From NCBI RefSeq assembly GCF_036785885.1, contig NC_092317.1:9860501-9924500 (forward strand): a stretch of 64,000 nucleotides of DNA, read 5' to 3'. Of this stretch, positions 10,066-20,685 are shown piece by piece. Every line of letters starts with the position of its first letter. Position 1 is the first letter of the stretch. Position numbers and translations under genes: made by a program. The notes below the pieces were generated by a model. It saw nothing but the letters and a program-made list of their open reading frames with translations, ran no database searches and had not been told where the DNA came from. The DNA is from Coffea arabica (lineage: Eukaryota > Streptophyta > Magnoliopsida > Gentianales > Rubiaceae).

Positions 10066-13000
10066 TTAACAAAGATATGGAGTGGCAATAGCATGTAGAG
10101 GATGTTTTCTGTGAACTGTGATACCAGATGCTTCAGTCATGTCCAGATCCTCTGGCTTCATTCCATCAGGCAATGCAAAATTAAATTTGTTGACCAATTT
10201 TGCCAATGCAAGTTCATTTACGGATATGGCGAAGTTGATACCCGGGCAAACCCTTCGTCCAGAACCAAAAGGAATTAACTCAAAGTTAAGACCTCGAAAA
10301 TCTATTTTGGAATTCAAAAACCTCTCAGGTTGAAATTCCTCAGGGTTCTCCCATAGAATGGGGTCTCTTGCAATTGCACTAGCATTCACCAACACTAGTG
10401 TGCCTGCTGGTATATCACACCCCATTATTTTGATGTCTCGAGTTGATTCTCGAGGAACCAGTAATGGAGCAGGAACATGAAATCGTAGAGTTTCTTTAAT
10501 CACTGCTTTTAAGTATCTCATCTTCTCCAAATCATCTTGAGTTATTTCTGGTTTTCCCTGGGTCAGTTCTCTTACCTCAGCCTGTAATTTCTGCAAGGTT
10601 ATAGGTTTCTTTAGCAGTTCTGACATTGCCCATTCCATAACTGACTGTGTTGTGTCAGTTCCATCGCCAAACATGTTCTGCATGACGGAATGAAAGAAAG
10701 TGTTGCTTTAGAACATGCATAGATGCGCCTTTTTTTTTAATCTAAATTTCCAATTTCAAAAAAAATTGGCACGTTTGCACCCAAGCAATAAATTTGTATC
10801 ATACCTTTCCAAGGAAAAAGAAAAATGAAGACAAATTAACAATATTCATACTATCGCAATAAGCGTTTAATTACCACATACAAGACGAAACATTATGTTA
10901 CTTTTCCCTCTAAAATGTTGATTATTATTGCTCATTTTTCCTCCAAAATCTGCAGTTCTGGTATGCAATCCAATTTTAGAAACTCAATCGTGAAGTGCAA
11001 AAGCTGAAGATTTACGTAGTAGAGTTGAACTTGTCAAAAGATTAATAGGTTTAGGTACATGTAAATTTAAAAGTTACCATGTTATACATTTATTTCAGTC
11101 AGAAGTTTAATGCATGTCAAGTTTTTTGCATCACTGGACAGATAACAAATCCTTAAACCTTATCGTTTTGGAAACATTAAATGGTCTCAAGTTTAAGTGC
11201 ATAAAGTTCGGTTAACCCAAGCAACCATTGAGGATTTTTTTTTTTTTTGAAAATTTTTTACAAGAGAAGGTATTCAAATGCAAGGGATGAATTTTTCTTT
11301 TAATCTGATAACAAGGGAAGGTATTCAAATATAAGGGACGAAAATGAGTGTGATTACATACATTCATAGTAATTTTGATATAAATTAAATATACTAAAGA
11401 GTGTATATATATAGAGTTGTGTGGTAATTTTAGAATTTTTATAGTGAGTCAACCCTTTTTGTATGTTTATTTAATATCCTTACCTCTTGTTTGGTATGCA
11501 GTAATGTCCAAAATAATAAGGTCTTCTACCCAAAATGGCAGGGATAAATATTTATCATTATTCATTCTTCAATATTTAGTGTGATCAATATTTAGATGTT
11601 AGAATAGAATACAATTAATACATATTTGACTTAATTATCCTAGATATGTTTATGACTTTTATTTTTTGTTCTAGTATGTTAATCTTTTGTTTACATGGAA
11701 TTCGCTCATTTTTTGCTTCAGAATCTTTTGTTTACATGGAATTTCTACTATGTAATCTTTTGTTTTCATTTTTTTATGAAATTCAAAAAAAAAAAAATTC
11801 CATACAACTGTTGGACAGAATCAGGTCAAACCTGATGAATCCGAAAAGAAAACAAGCCGAATTTAGGTCACCCACGGGTTGACCTATTAACCTGTTTATG
11901 AATTAAAAATAATTTAATAAATATAAAAAAATTTTATCCATCTAAACTAAGTTATTCTTTTTTTTCCAAGGTATTAACCACTTAATCCTAAATAAATTTG
12001 TTAAACTTGTGTGAATCATTATGTTTGGACAAATGATGTATTACATTATTTTCTAATTTTATAGGGTCTTAATTTATTTTAGATCTGGTTTGGGATAAAA
12101 ACACTTTTACGGTATTTTAATTTATTTCAGATCTGGTTTGAAATTGTTTTATCGAGATTTTTATTACTTCATTATGCAATTAGTCTTGTGAGAAATTAGT
12201 TCTGTTAAAAACTACAATGGTAAATTAGTAAATTGAAATTATGTTTCGGGTCATTCAGGTGATCCGCCAACCCGAAAATTTCGGATTCAGGTCAAATATT
12301 CTAACCCGTTGTGAGTTGACGGATTGTGTTCGGGTCAGCGGATTGTCTATTGTACATGGGTCTCAACCCGACCCGTCTACCCATATCTGACCCAACTGCC
12401 ATTCACAAGATTTTATGTTAAAGCAAGAAAAAAAATAAAAAAAATGAGTCAAACTCAAACATAAACCGATCAAACCGGACAAACCTGGTAAAACTCCAAC
12501 TGTTGAACAGGCTAGCCACTAGAAATTTTTTCCCTTTATATAATTGGTATTATTCAAATTTTCTAATTATAACTAAAATGAGAAAACATTTAATTGAATT
12601 AGTGGTTGAACCATGAAGGCATGAACAAAAAGCTCATCCGGTTCATTCAACCATCCGAGTTTAATAATATTGAATTCAGTAAACCTTACAAACCAAATAG
12701 ATTTTGATCTTGCACATCGGAGTAAAGGAGGAGGATGCCATTTACTAAGTTGTCATGTCCAAGTCAACTAAACTAAAAACATTTGTATGACAGTACCAAA
12801 CAAAATCCAAACCTTCCAGCCCAGTGCAAGTCACTACCTTCAAAACTAGTACTAGATGATTTATTACTAATAAACAAAATTCTTTTCAGAGTTGAAACTA
12901 ATTATAAATTCTCATAGTGCGATGCAATTAAAGAGATGGAGAGAGATCTAATTTACCAGGATGATGGCTTTCATATCATCACGGCCAAAAGCGAAGCCGA

Positions 13001-13871
13001 TAGTTCTTTCCTTATTAACCTCGATCAGAATGTCCACAAAGTCTAGGCATCTTGCCTCAACGGAATGGTCATTTTCAGCCTCACCTTTCCTCTTATTTAT
13101 GTGCTCTTCTATCACACCCTCAAGAAATTCATCAATCAGCTTAACAAATTTCTCCACTTTCAAGTCCAAACCATTGAAACGATTAACCCATGAAAGCCAA
13201 GGAATGTAGTCTCCTACATCAAAAACACCCATTAACTCAACAAAAACCCTCAAATTTTCCATAATTTTCCTCCCTTTTTCTTCCTCACTATACTTCCTCC
13301 CCAGGGCAACCCTACAAATTATATCATTTGTGAGAGTTACAAATATTTCAGTTAAGTTTACAGGTGAAGAAGAACACATCTGACTGATCTTTTCGATCAT
13401 GAGTGAAGTCTCTTCTTCTCTAACATGCTGATATGACTGAACCCTTTTGTTACTCAAAAGATGCAGCACACAAATGCTTTTGGCTTGTCTCCAATAGTCA
13501 CCATACGGTGTAAATACTACGTCCTTACTTCCGTAGAATAGTCTGTCTTTAACGCTCGATTTAGGCCTGTTTGAAAAAACCAGATCATGGGTTTTCATGA
13601 TCTGGCTAGCTGCATCAGCGGAAGAGGCTACCAGCACTGGCTTGCTTCCAAAATGAAGTAGCATGAGTGGGCCATATTTTCTTGACAATGATTGGAGGGA
13701 TCTGTGCGGAAGCAAGCCAAGCTGGTGAATATTTCCAATTATTGGGAGCTTTGGTGGAGATTGTGGTAGCTTTGTTTGGGGTTTAGAAACAGCATGGAAC
13801 CATTTCAAAAGGGCTAGAAGGAATACAACTGAGGAAACTGAGAAAAATAAAAGATCAAAAGAGAACGCCAT
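10066..13871 (-). CDS. Cytochrome P450, CYP71A-like (gene 2), intact
   Basis: Predicted ER-bound monooxygenase of the CYP71 clan, 508 aa; the substrate is unknown. Exon 1 is 12957-13871 (305 aa) and exon 2 is 10066-10677 (203 aa), joined by a phase-0 intron of 2279 bp with donor GTAAAT and acceptor CAG. Seen in order: N-terminal anchor starting [15 protein letters not shown], hinge [12 protein letters not shown] in the C helix, the I-helix, ETLR, PERF and haem loop [10 protein letters not shown]. The I-helix reads FGDGTDTT, with Asp where the A/G of the usual (A/G)Gx(D/E)T(T/S) motif stands. A TATA box (palindrome CTTATATAAG, 13914-13923) lies about 45 bp upstream of the ATG. Closest in the window to the locus at 27015-42749. 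No disabling lesion seen. Confidence 0.9.
10678..12956 (-). other. Intron of P450 gene 2, repeat-bearing
   Basis: It is twelve times longer than the gene 1 intron. From about 11810 to 12400 it holds short ACCCG/CGGGT words in inverted arrangement near both edges (for example AATCAGGTCAAACC and GGATTCAGGTCAAA), which looks like a decayed hAT-type MITE. The 78-codon frame at 11646-11882 lies in this AT-rich intron and is not supported. Confidence 0.5.
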
Positions 13872-13913
13872 GGTCTATATGATCTTGGGTTTGCCTATTA
13901 ATGGGCTACTCTT

Positions 13914-13923
13914 CTTATATAAG
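13914..13923 (-). promoter_or_regulatory. TATA box of P450 gene 2
   Basis: CTTATATAAG sits 43-52 bp upstream of the ATG at 13871, leaving room for a short 5' leader. It is the only clear TATA box in the promoter-proximal 100 bp. Confidence 0.5.
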
Positions 13924-14552
13924 ATTACATACTGCTTTTAGAATTGAAATCCCAATAATACACCAGACAACATTAGGATGATTTAAGCCGCGCGGTATTG
14001 CATATAGGAGGGATGAATTAGATAGTGCAGATAAAGAGAGTGTAGGTGAGAGGTTTTAAATTTAAAATTTTTATCTAAACTTAAAAGAAAAAAGGGGCCC
14101 ACATGTTACACAGGACAAAATTAATTGATTGGTCTCTGATTTATCTTTTGGAGCTATGGTTTTTTTGTCTGATTTATATTATTGGTCTCTGATTTATCTT
14201 TCCCAACGCTCTTGGACCTATGGTATTGGAATCATGGAGAAAACTCCTTCGTGAAAAAATAACCATTCACATTTTGCAAAATTTGATTCCAAGAAATAGG
14301 AAAAAGACGTTTAGCATAGCATATCTTTTTCTCCTTGGATGAAGAAAGCCGGAACATCGATTATTCCCTTTCGGCCATAGTCCACAGCCGGCAGTTGATT
14401 CTCCTTGTTGCCACGCACGTCTTATCAAATTATGTAACAAAATTTCAACGGTTAGGTACAGAAATAGGTAACTCCGTCTAGGTTGCCACAATCAATTATA
14501 GCTATCATTTTGTGTCTTTGAAGAAAATTTGACATGCAATTTTCGTATTTTC
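13924..14552. other. Upstream region of P450 gene 2
   Basis: No gene is visible. Sequence around 14240-14480 (CTTATCAAATTATG, TTTCAACGGTTAGGTACAGAAA) resembles 15340-15560 (CTTATCAAATGAAAG, TTTCAACTGTTAGATACAGAAA), suggesting a duplicated intergenic block about 1.1 kb apart. Confidence 0.4.
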
Positions 14553-14782
14553 AAGTTTGAACTAATGTTTGCCAATCCTAAGACTTACAAGTCTTGGAAA
14601 GTTGGGAGGTCAAGGGTTCAACCCTTACCTCCTGTTAAATTTGCCACTTAATTGTAACTGTCACTTTCAGGTGGCTTTCTTCGACGGAGTTTCTTGTCGA
14701 TTCCTCCTCCCCTTAGACTAAATTAGAGTAGGTTATACGACTATTATCGTTGCGACAAAAAAAAAAGTTTGAACTAATGTTT
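14553..14782 (+). mobile_element. tRNA-derived SINE with 18-bp target-site duplication
   Basis: The body 14571-14764 is flanked by AAGTTTGAACTAATGTTT at 14553-14570 and 14765-14782. It has a B-box-like GGGTTCAACCCTT, the CCCCTTAGACTAAATTAG block and the tail TATCGTTGCGAC plus A tract, as in the SINE at 6061-6310. Confidence 0.85.
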
Positions 14783-15789
14783 AATAGTATAAATGCACCA
14801 TATGCTTGTGACTTGTGAGTTTGGATTTTCTTTCGGAATCTTGAGGAACTAATATTTGGAAATTTTATTAATTAACTTTTTCTACCAAGGCACGATATTC
14901 TTCAACTCTAGAAATATTCGAATATAAAGTATTACCTCGTTTGACAAAAAAAAAAAAAAAAAAAAGAGTATAGTGTATTACCTCATGAAATGTATTACCA
15001 TGAGCTGATTAAGCTGTAATTGGTTTATGTTCATAATACTGGCTTCTGTAGGTGAGTGTGATGGGACCATCACAGATCAAACCACGTGATTTGAAGATTA
15101 TGAGTTTTATCTATAGTAAATTTGGCAATTGTTACGCCTTTCAAAAACTAATGATTAGTCTAACTCATTGGATAATCAAAAGATTTTGCTTTACTTGGTT
15201 TTATTTGTTATACAATAAAATTTCTGCTCCAAAACGCTATATATAGCATTTGAAGCTATGCTAAGATGGAATAGCCCCATGGCACTCTCTCTGCACTCGT
15301 AATATCATAGAGTAATCAAATCATCAAACCATTCATAGTTTGCATAATAGCCCCCAAGAAACAGGAAAAAAATGGTTTTGCTGATAAAAGTAGGTCCTTG
15401 ACGCAATTATGCACTGCAACATCTTATCAAATGAAAGAAGTACAGTTTTCCAAAATCAATCATAGGGAATTTGAACTGTTATTCCTTCGAAACGAGGGAT
15501 TTAATTACAATTTTCTGTTGTTTCAAATTTTCAACTGTTAGATACAGAAAGCATCCTTCTCTCTGATGTTCCCAAATTGATGCAAATTCTACATCCAACT
15601 CAGAGTTATCCTGCAGCTGAACTGTTGGATAGGCATAATAAGAGATAACTCAGTATACAAACCTTTTTTAATTATTGATCAGTAGCTTAAATACAATTTG
15701 CCAACACTAGATATTTGCTGTCTGGTTATTTGGAGAATAGATCAGTATAAGGTCCACATTTATACTTGAAAAGATAGGTAAAGAAGGCC
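14783..15789. other. Intergenic, 3' side of a P450 pseudogene
   Basis: AT-rich, with an A tract near 14947. No gene is supported; the 64-codon frame at 15052 matches nothing. About 15725-15789 resembles the 3' UTR of the locus at 27015 (shared word ATCAGTATAAGGTCCA). Confidence 0.45.
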
Positions 15790-16246
15790 TCTAACTTGTT
15801 TACCAGTTTTGCCAATGCAAGCTTGTTGACAGCCACAACAAAGGTAGTACCAGGGCAACCCCTGCGTCCAGCACCAAATGGAATTAACTCAGAGTTAAAA
15901 CCTCTCTGGCTGAAATTCTGCAGGCTGAATCCAAGCAATGGATCTCGTGCAATTGCCCAAGCATTTACCATTACTGCTGCACCTGCTGGTATATCATACC
16001 CCATTATCCTAACGTGTTTAGTTGATTCTCGACGAACGAAATAATGAGATTGAAGTATGAAGTCGTAAAGTCTCCTTGAACACTGCTTTCAAGTACTGCA
16101 TTTTGTCTAAATCATCTTCACTGATTTCTGATTTTCCTTCAGTTATTTGTCTTACCTCAGTTTGCAATTTCTCCAGGATTTTGGGGTGCCTCAGAAGTTC
16201 AGTCATTGGCCACTCCATATTGCATCAGTCCTGCACCAAACACGTC
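15790..16246 (-). pseudogene. CYP71A-like P450 pseudogene, exon 2 only (gene 3)
   Basis: Minus-strand exon 2 starting after an ATTAG acceptor with DVFGAG. Lesions visible: a deletion in the I-helix right after GAG that shifts the frame; an extra base before the segment [14 protein letters not shown]; a frameshift between ARDPLL and the PERF segment; loss of about 10 codons before SELIPFG; and loss of the C-terminal 50 or so codons, so that KLVNKL runs directly into sequence homologous to a paralogue's 3' UTR. The haem loop [10 protein letters not shown] survives. The adjoining intron remnant (16250-16360, with a repeated ATGACATTCAAAGTTG) matches the intron of the 27015-42749 locus, its nearest relative. 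No exon 1 was found. Confidence 0.85.
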
Positions 16247-16499
16247 CTAATCATGGGATTTGAAAAAGAAAAAGGAAATGCTGTTTTATTGAAAAAAATG
16301 ACATTCAAAGTTGAAAAAAAATGACATTCAAAGTTGAAGAAAATGACATTCAAACACATCTTTTCTATTTCAAAGTTGACGTGGATTTATATGATTGTTT
16401 ATCTGAAAGTTAACGTTGAATTGTATACCATAACAAAACAAAACTAATAGGGTAGCATAATAATTTGTTCTCTTTTTTTGATACTCTGTGATTGATTTT

Positions 16500-16670
16500 A
16501 TCTCCTACCCTGCAATTAAAAAAATCTAAAAAGTGTGTTAGATCACCTCTTTAGTTTAGATGAGCTCGTCTTCCATCTAACTCCTTATACAACCCATTTA
16601 GATTCCCCCTCTCTCCTAGAATAGGATAGTATAAATGTAGCTAATTGACAAAAAAAAAAAAAAAAAAAAT
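16500..16670 (+). mobile_element. Possible diverged SINE
   Basis: The 3' end CCTAGAATAGGATAGTATAAATGTAGCTAATTGAC plus about 20 A is laid out like the tails of the two SINEs above (CTTAGACTAGG..TTATAC..GCGAC-A). No TSD and no convincing 5' boxes were found, so this is tentative. Confidence 0.35.
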
Positions 16671-17551
16671 TCTAATTACGCAAAACAAAATGTTTAACTC
16701 CAGGTACAAGTAGAATAGAATTTTAGTCTTCTACAAAATACTGTTTATTACTAAAGCTCTGTATGGATTAGATATTTTTAGACCTGATTTTCATAAATTT
16801 TACTATAACAGTATATATGAAAAAATTGTTACTATAGTTTTTTATTGAACTGTTTTTAGAATTTTAAATATTATTGTTGGGATATTTGTAATATAAAAAT
16901 CCCCCCTACCTCCACCCCTGCCCTCCTCCTCTCTTCTCTCTCACTTTTTCTCCCTTTCCTTCCTCCCCTCTCCCTTAACTTCTTCGAAATTAGGAAATGG
17001 AAGAAAGCCCAATTTTATTTTTTCTTTTTTTAAGTGCTATAATTGGCTATTTGCCTAATCTTGAAGAAGCATAGGAATAGTAAGACCAAGATAAGGAGAA
17101 GAGACAATGAAAAATCCAAAATGAACAAATTAGCAATGAAAATGCAAAGGTCCTTGATAAGCCTCTCGTGGTTATGGTTGTGTTTAAATAACAAATCCAT
17201 GCGTGTGGCTTGACTCTTGAATATTTCAAACACATATTATTGTACAAAAGTAATTTTTTTTTTTTTTGAGGAGAAACAAAAGAGTAAGTTGTCTTTGTCA
17301 ATAATAAATCTTGAAGATTACCATCGGAATTGAACCCAATTAAAGTTTTACTTACACATATATACTCCTTGTTCAAATTATGTTTGGTTCAATAATGGAA
17401 TTACTTCATACACGTGAACGCAGCAGTATAAATATGTAGTCATCGATTAACAATGGAGAATTACTTAAAGGTTGGTATAATAAGAATTGAACACTACAAT
17501 AGAGAAGGAAAATAAACTGAACAAAGAAGAAAAAAAAATAAAGGACAACAA
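16671..17551. other. Intergenic spacer with MITE-like and CT-rich stretches
   Basis: About 16760-16870 resembles the CCGTTTGGATTG-type MITE core (ACTATAACAGTATATATGAAAAA). A C/T-rich tract follows at about 16905-16980. No gene was seen up to the Tekay-type LTR. Confidence 0.4.
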
Positions 17552-18618
17552 ATTACAATTAATAGGAATTTGGCACCGATTTTTGTTATTTTATTTTCCC
17601 AAGTAATTAAAAAGATAAAATTACTAGATAAAATAAAATAAAATAAAATAACTATAGGATGAGATAAGGGTTCCTAATAAACTGAAACTCTTACCCAAAC
17701 CACCTACTAGTAGGTAGTGCTAGGTTTAGGATTTTATTGAAACCTTAACAAGAAAAATAACACCCTCCTTGCCTTTCTTTCGTCTGCCTCCCTAGAGCAA
17801 GAGCCGTCAGAGAATAGAGAAGGAGAAGCAGGTGACACTGTCAATCGATCAGACGACTAGGCACATAAACCTGTAAGTCCCGAGTTCACGTAAAATTCCT
17901 CTTTTAAGTTTTAATAGTTGAATTAATTGTCCTAGAAATTTTACGAATATGGATTGTTGCTATATATATGTAGACATATATATTTTTAGGAAGATTTATA
18001 AGTGGATATGTAGGAATAGGGTGTTAGATTTGAATCTGTGAGTAAATAGGTTGCCCAAATCTGGTGCAGGAAAAACAAAAACAAAACAAAAAAAAGGGAA
18101 GAGAAGAGCTGCTGCTCTGTTTTGGCTAGGCGTTGCAGCAACGCCGCACACACAAAAAGGAAAGAGTGGGGGGCCGCCATCTCTGGCGGCAGAGAAAGAA
18201 TTTGCAAAAGTTGGCATTTCGGCCAACCCATCACCGAAGCAAAAAAAAAAAAAAAAAAAAAAAAATATTGAATATGATGTCGCCAGCACTTGCTGGCAAC
18301 AATGAACAAAAAGTCATGGTTGGCCTTTTGGCCAACCAATGGAAGCAAAGGGTCGCCAGCAAGTCTGGCGACCATGGTCAGACAACTGGTTGGCCATGGG
18401 TTCAACCCGAGGACGGAGAAAATTTGGCAAATTAGACAGGGGCCAAAATATAATATAAAATGTAGTAAATGTGTAATAAATTATAAATTATAGCTTATCG
18501 TGGGTATTAAAAATTCAGGACCCAATTTAAAATAATTGTTAGAATTGAAAGGTTAGTCATGTAAAATTATACTTAGTTAATTACGTATAAGATACTTAAA
18601 TGGAAATCTAAAAACATT

Positions 18619-18822
18619 AACTCCATTTGGACTAGCTGATTTTAAGGGTGTTTTTGAAAAAATTTACTGTAACAGTGTATATGAAAAATTTTTACTTTAA
18701 AATTTTTTTTGAAGTATATTTGATATATTGTATAGACGAAATGTTTTTTGAATTATTGCATATTACTGTAACATTGTATTTGAAAAACTTGTTTTTGAAA
18801 AATGGTCAATCCAAACAGAGCG
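18619..18822. mobile_element. MITE inside the left LTR only
   Basis: The right LTR has the uninterrupted site AACATTGTAATTTAG near 24629. The left LTR carries 204 bp between two copies of ATT (18616-18618 and 18823-18825). The ends read CTCCATTTGGACTAG and, in reverse complement, CGCTCTGTTTGGATTG. A 3-bp duplication points to a Tourist-like element. It resembles the element at 9460-9607. Confidence 0.8.
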
Positions 18823-19691
18823 ATTGTAATTTAGTCGTATTAAGCCAAATTGGACAAGGTGAGATAAGTTTTAAATGGCTAAACGAAATGCTTAAAATAA
18901 TAATAATAATAATGCTGATAATAATACTAATAATAACACTAATGATAATAATCCTAGTAGTAAATAATAATGTTGACGATAACACTAATAATAACGATAA
19001 CAATAATAATGAATAATTATAAATTATAAATATGTATAATAAGATAATAGTCAAGATAATAAACATGATTAGGAATAATTATTTTCTTTTAAATTATAAA
19101 ACTTTACAAAAAGGCAAACTTTCCAAATTAAGAAACTTTCTAAAAATAGAAACTTTCCAAATTAGAAAACTTTCCAAAAATGGGAATCGTCCAATTTAGG
19201 GAAAATGCTGTTAGGGTTCATACAATGGTCTAGACACGAATATTCGACTTACTCAGAGTTTGTATGTTATGTATTTATAGGAAATAACAACTAATTAGGA
19301 AGCTTATGCATTTGATAGGTACGGTACCAGTTTAAGAGATCTAAGGTAGTTCTACTCGAGCAGTCAAACGAAGGTAGGTGGTACTTACCCTTCTGAGATT
19401 TCAAAGGTGCAAAAATGAAAGTTTTGTTTTCAATCTTGTTTTGTTGTGTTGACTCGAAACATATTTGATTAAATGTTTTACTTGGGTATTGATGAAGGTT
19501 ATATTTTTACTATATAAAAATGGACCATGTGACTTATTTGAAATGTTTTGATATGTTATTATATACCAAACGAGTTGAATCTTTTATGAAATCAAAGATT
19601 TATGTATATGACGTGTGGAATGAATTTTTGACAAGTAAAACTCAAAACAGTCATGAAATAGACGGTAGGGGCTATAGTCCTGCTTAATCGT

Positions 19692-19843
19692 CATGGTAGT
19701 CTAGTATAAAGTCCGACCGATTGACAAGGTCATGGTAGTCTGGTATAGAGTCCGACCGATTGACAAAACCATGGTAGCCTGGTATAAAATCCGGCCGATT
19801 GGCAAGGTCATGGTAGCCTGGTATAAAGTCCGGCCGATTGACC
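19692..19843 (+). repeat. 39-bp tandem repeat, 4 copies
   Basis: Units begin CATGGTAGYCTGGTATA and end CGATTGACAAGG, at 19692, 19731, 19770 and 19809 (the last is shortened). The right LTR has only three units, from 25482. The repeat creates an apparent 66-codon frame with no coding meaning. Confidence 0.85.
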
Positions 19844-20685
19844 CATGTATGAAAAGAGGCCAATCGGTAGTCATGAAATCTATTGGTCGCCCACCTAGAA
19901 GGGGTTTAATCTCTAAACTGAGTACTCAATAGCCGATCATCACATGTACTTGTTATGAGTTAATATGAAATGATTTATGAGTTAATATGAAATGATTTAT
20001 GAGTTGATATAGAATGATTTATGAACTGATCTGAAATGAGACCTATAAACTGATTTGTGAATTGATTTATGAGTGGATATGAAGAGACTTGTGAATTGAG
20101 ATGAAATGATTTATGACTTATGATTTTCCATATTCATTTATCAATAGGGTGCTTTTAAATTGCTTGCCACTTGTTACTACTGATTGCTTTATAAACGACG
20201 TTACTTTCAAAATTATGGATGTGATTGATGCCCAAATGATTTGCTACGTATCTATATGTATGTATCTATAAAATTACGAGTACATGGTCCAACAGAGGGG
20301 TAGTTATTACCTACTGGGTGATTTGTCGCTCAACTCACTTTTTATCATTCTTGCAGATTCTGAAGAGTATGAGTTGGTTTACGTAGAAGACCCTGAGGAC
20401 GACTTTTATTAGCTTTAAGTGAATAGAAGTTGGCAGGCTAGCTACTTCTAGTTGTTAGTCTTATTTATTTTCGATTCCGCTGTTTCCATTAAAAAATAAA
20501 TATACGAACATATTGGATATTCGTAGATTACATTTTTATGAGATTTGTACCGCATTTTATTTTAGTTATATTATTTCGTACTTTTGAAGTTTAGACTAGT
20601 TAAATGATGCCTTGTATTCTTGAGCGGGATTTGAGAATACGGCAAGATGTCACGTGACGGGCACGTGCGGGCTCGGGGCATGACA

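Larger units (their letters stand above)
17552..20685 (+). repeat. Left LTR of the Tekay-type element
   Basis: It is colinear with 23548-26435. It differs by a 204-bp MITE (18619-18822), by one extra 39-bp repeat unit and by scattered substitutions. It contains A and AAC tracts, an inverted GGCCAACC motif near 18320, an (AAT)n-like run at 18898-19015, and several ATGAAATGATTTATGAG units near 19970-20060. The poly-Phe/poly-Lys reading frames here are not genes. Confidence 0.85.

Noticed and set aside
17518..17522. TGAAC as the left target-site duplication of the Tekay-type element (matches 26436-26440)
   Set aside because: It lies about 30 bp outside the LTR start inferred from length, and the intervening bases do not begin with TG; probably chance.
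18051..18435. Overlapping frames with poly-Lys/poly-Phe in both LTRs
   Set aside because: They come from A/T tracts in LTR sequence and differ between the two LTR copies by indels.
19732..19932. 66-aa repetitive ORF (and its twin at 25483)
   Set aside because: Product of the 39-bp tandem repeat, whose unit length happens to be a multiple of three.
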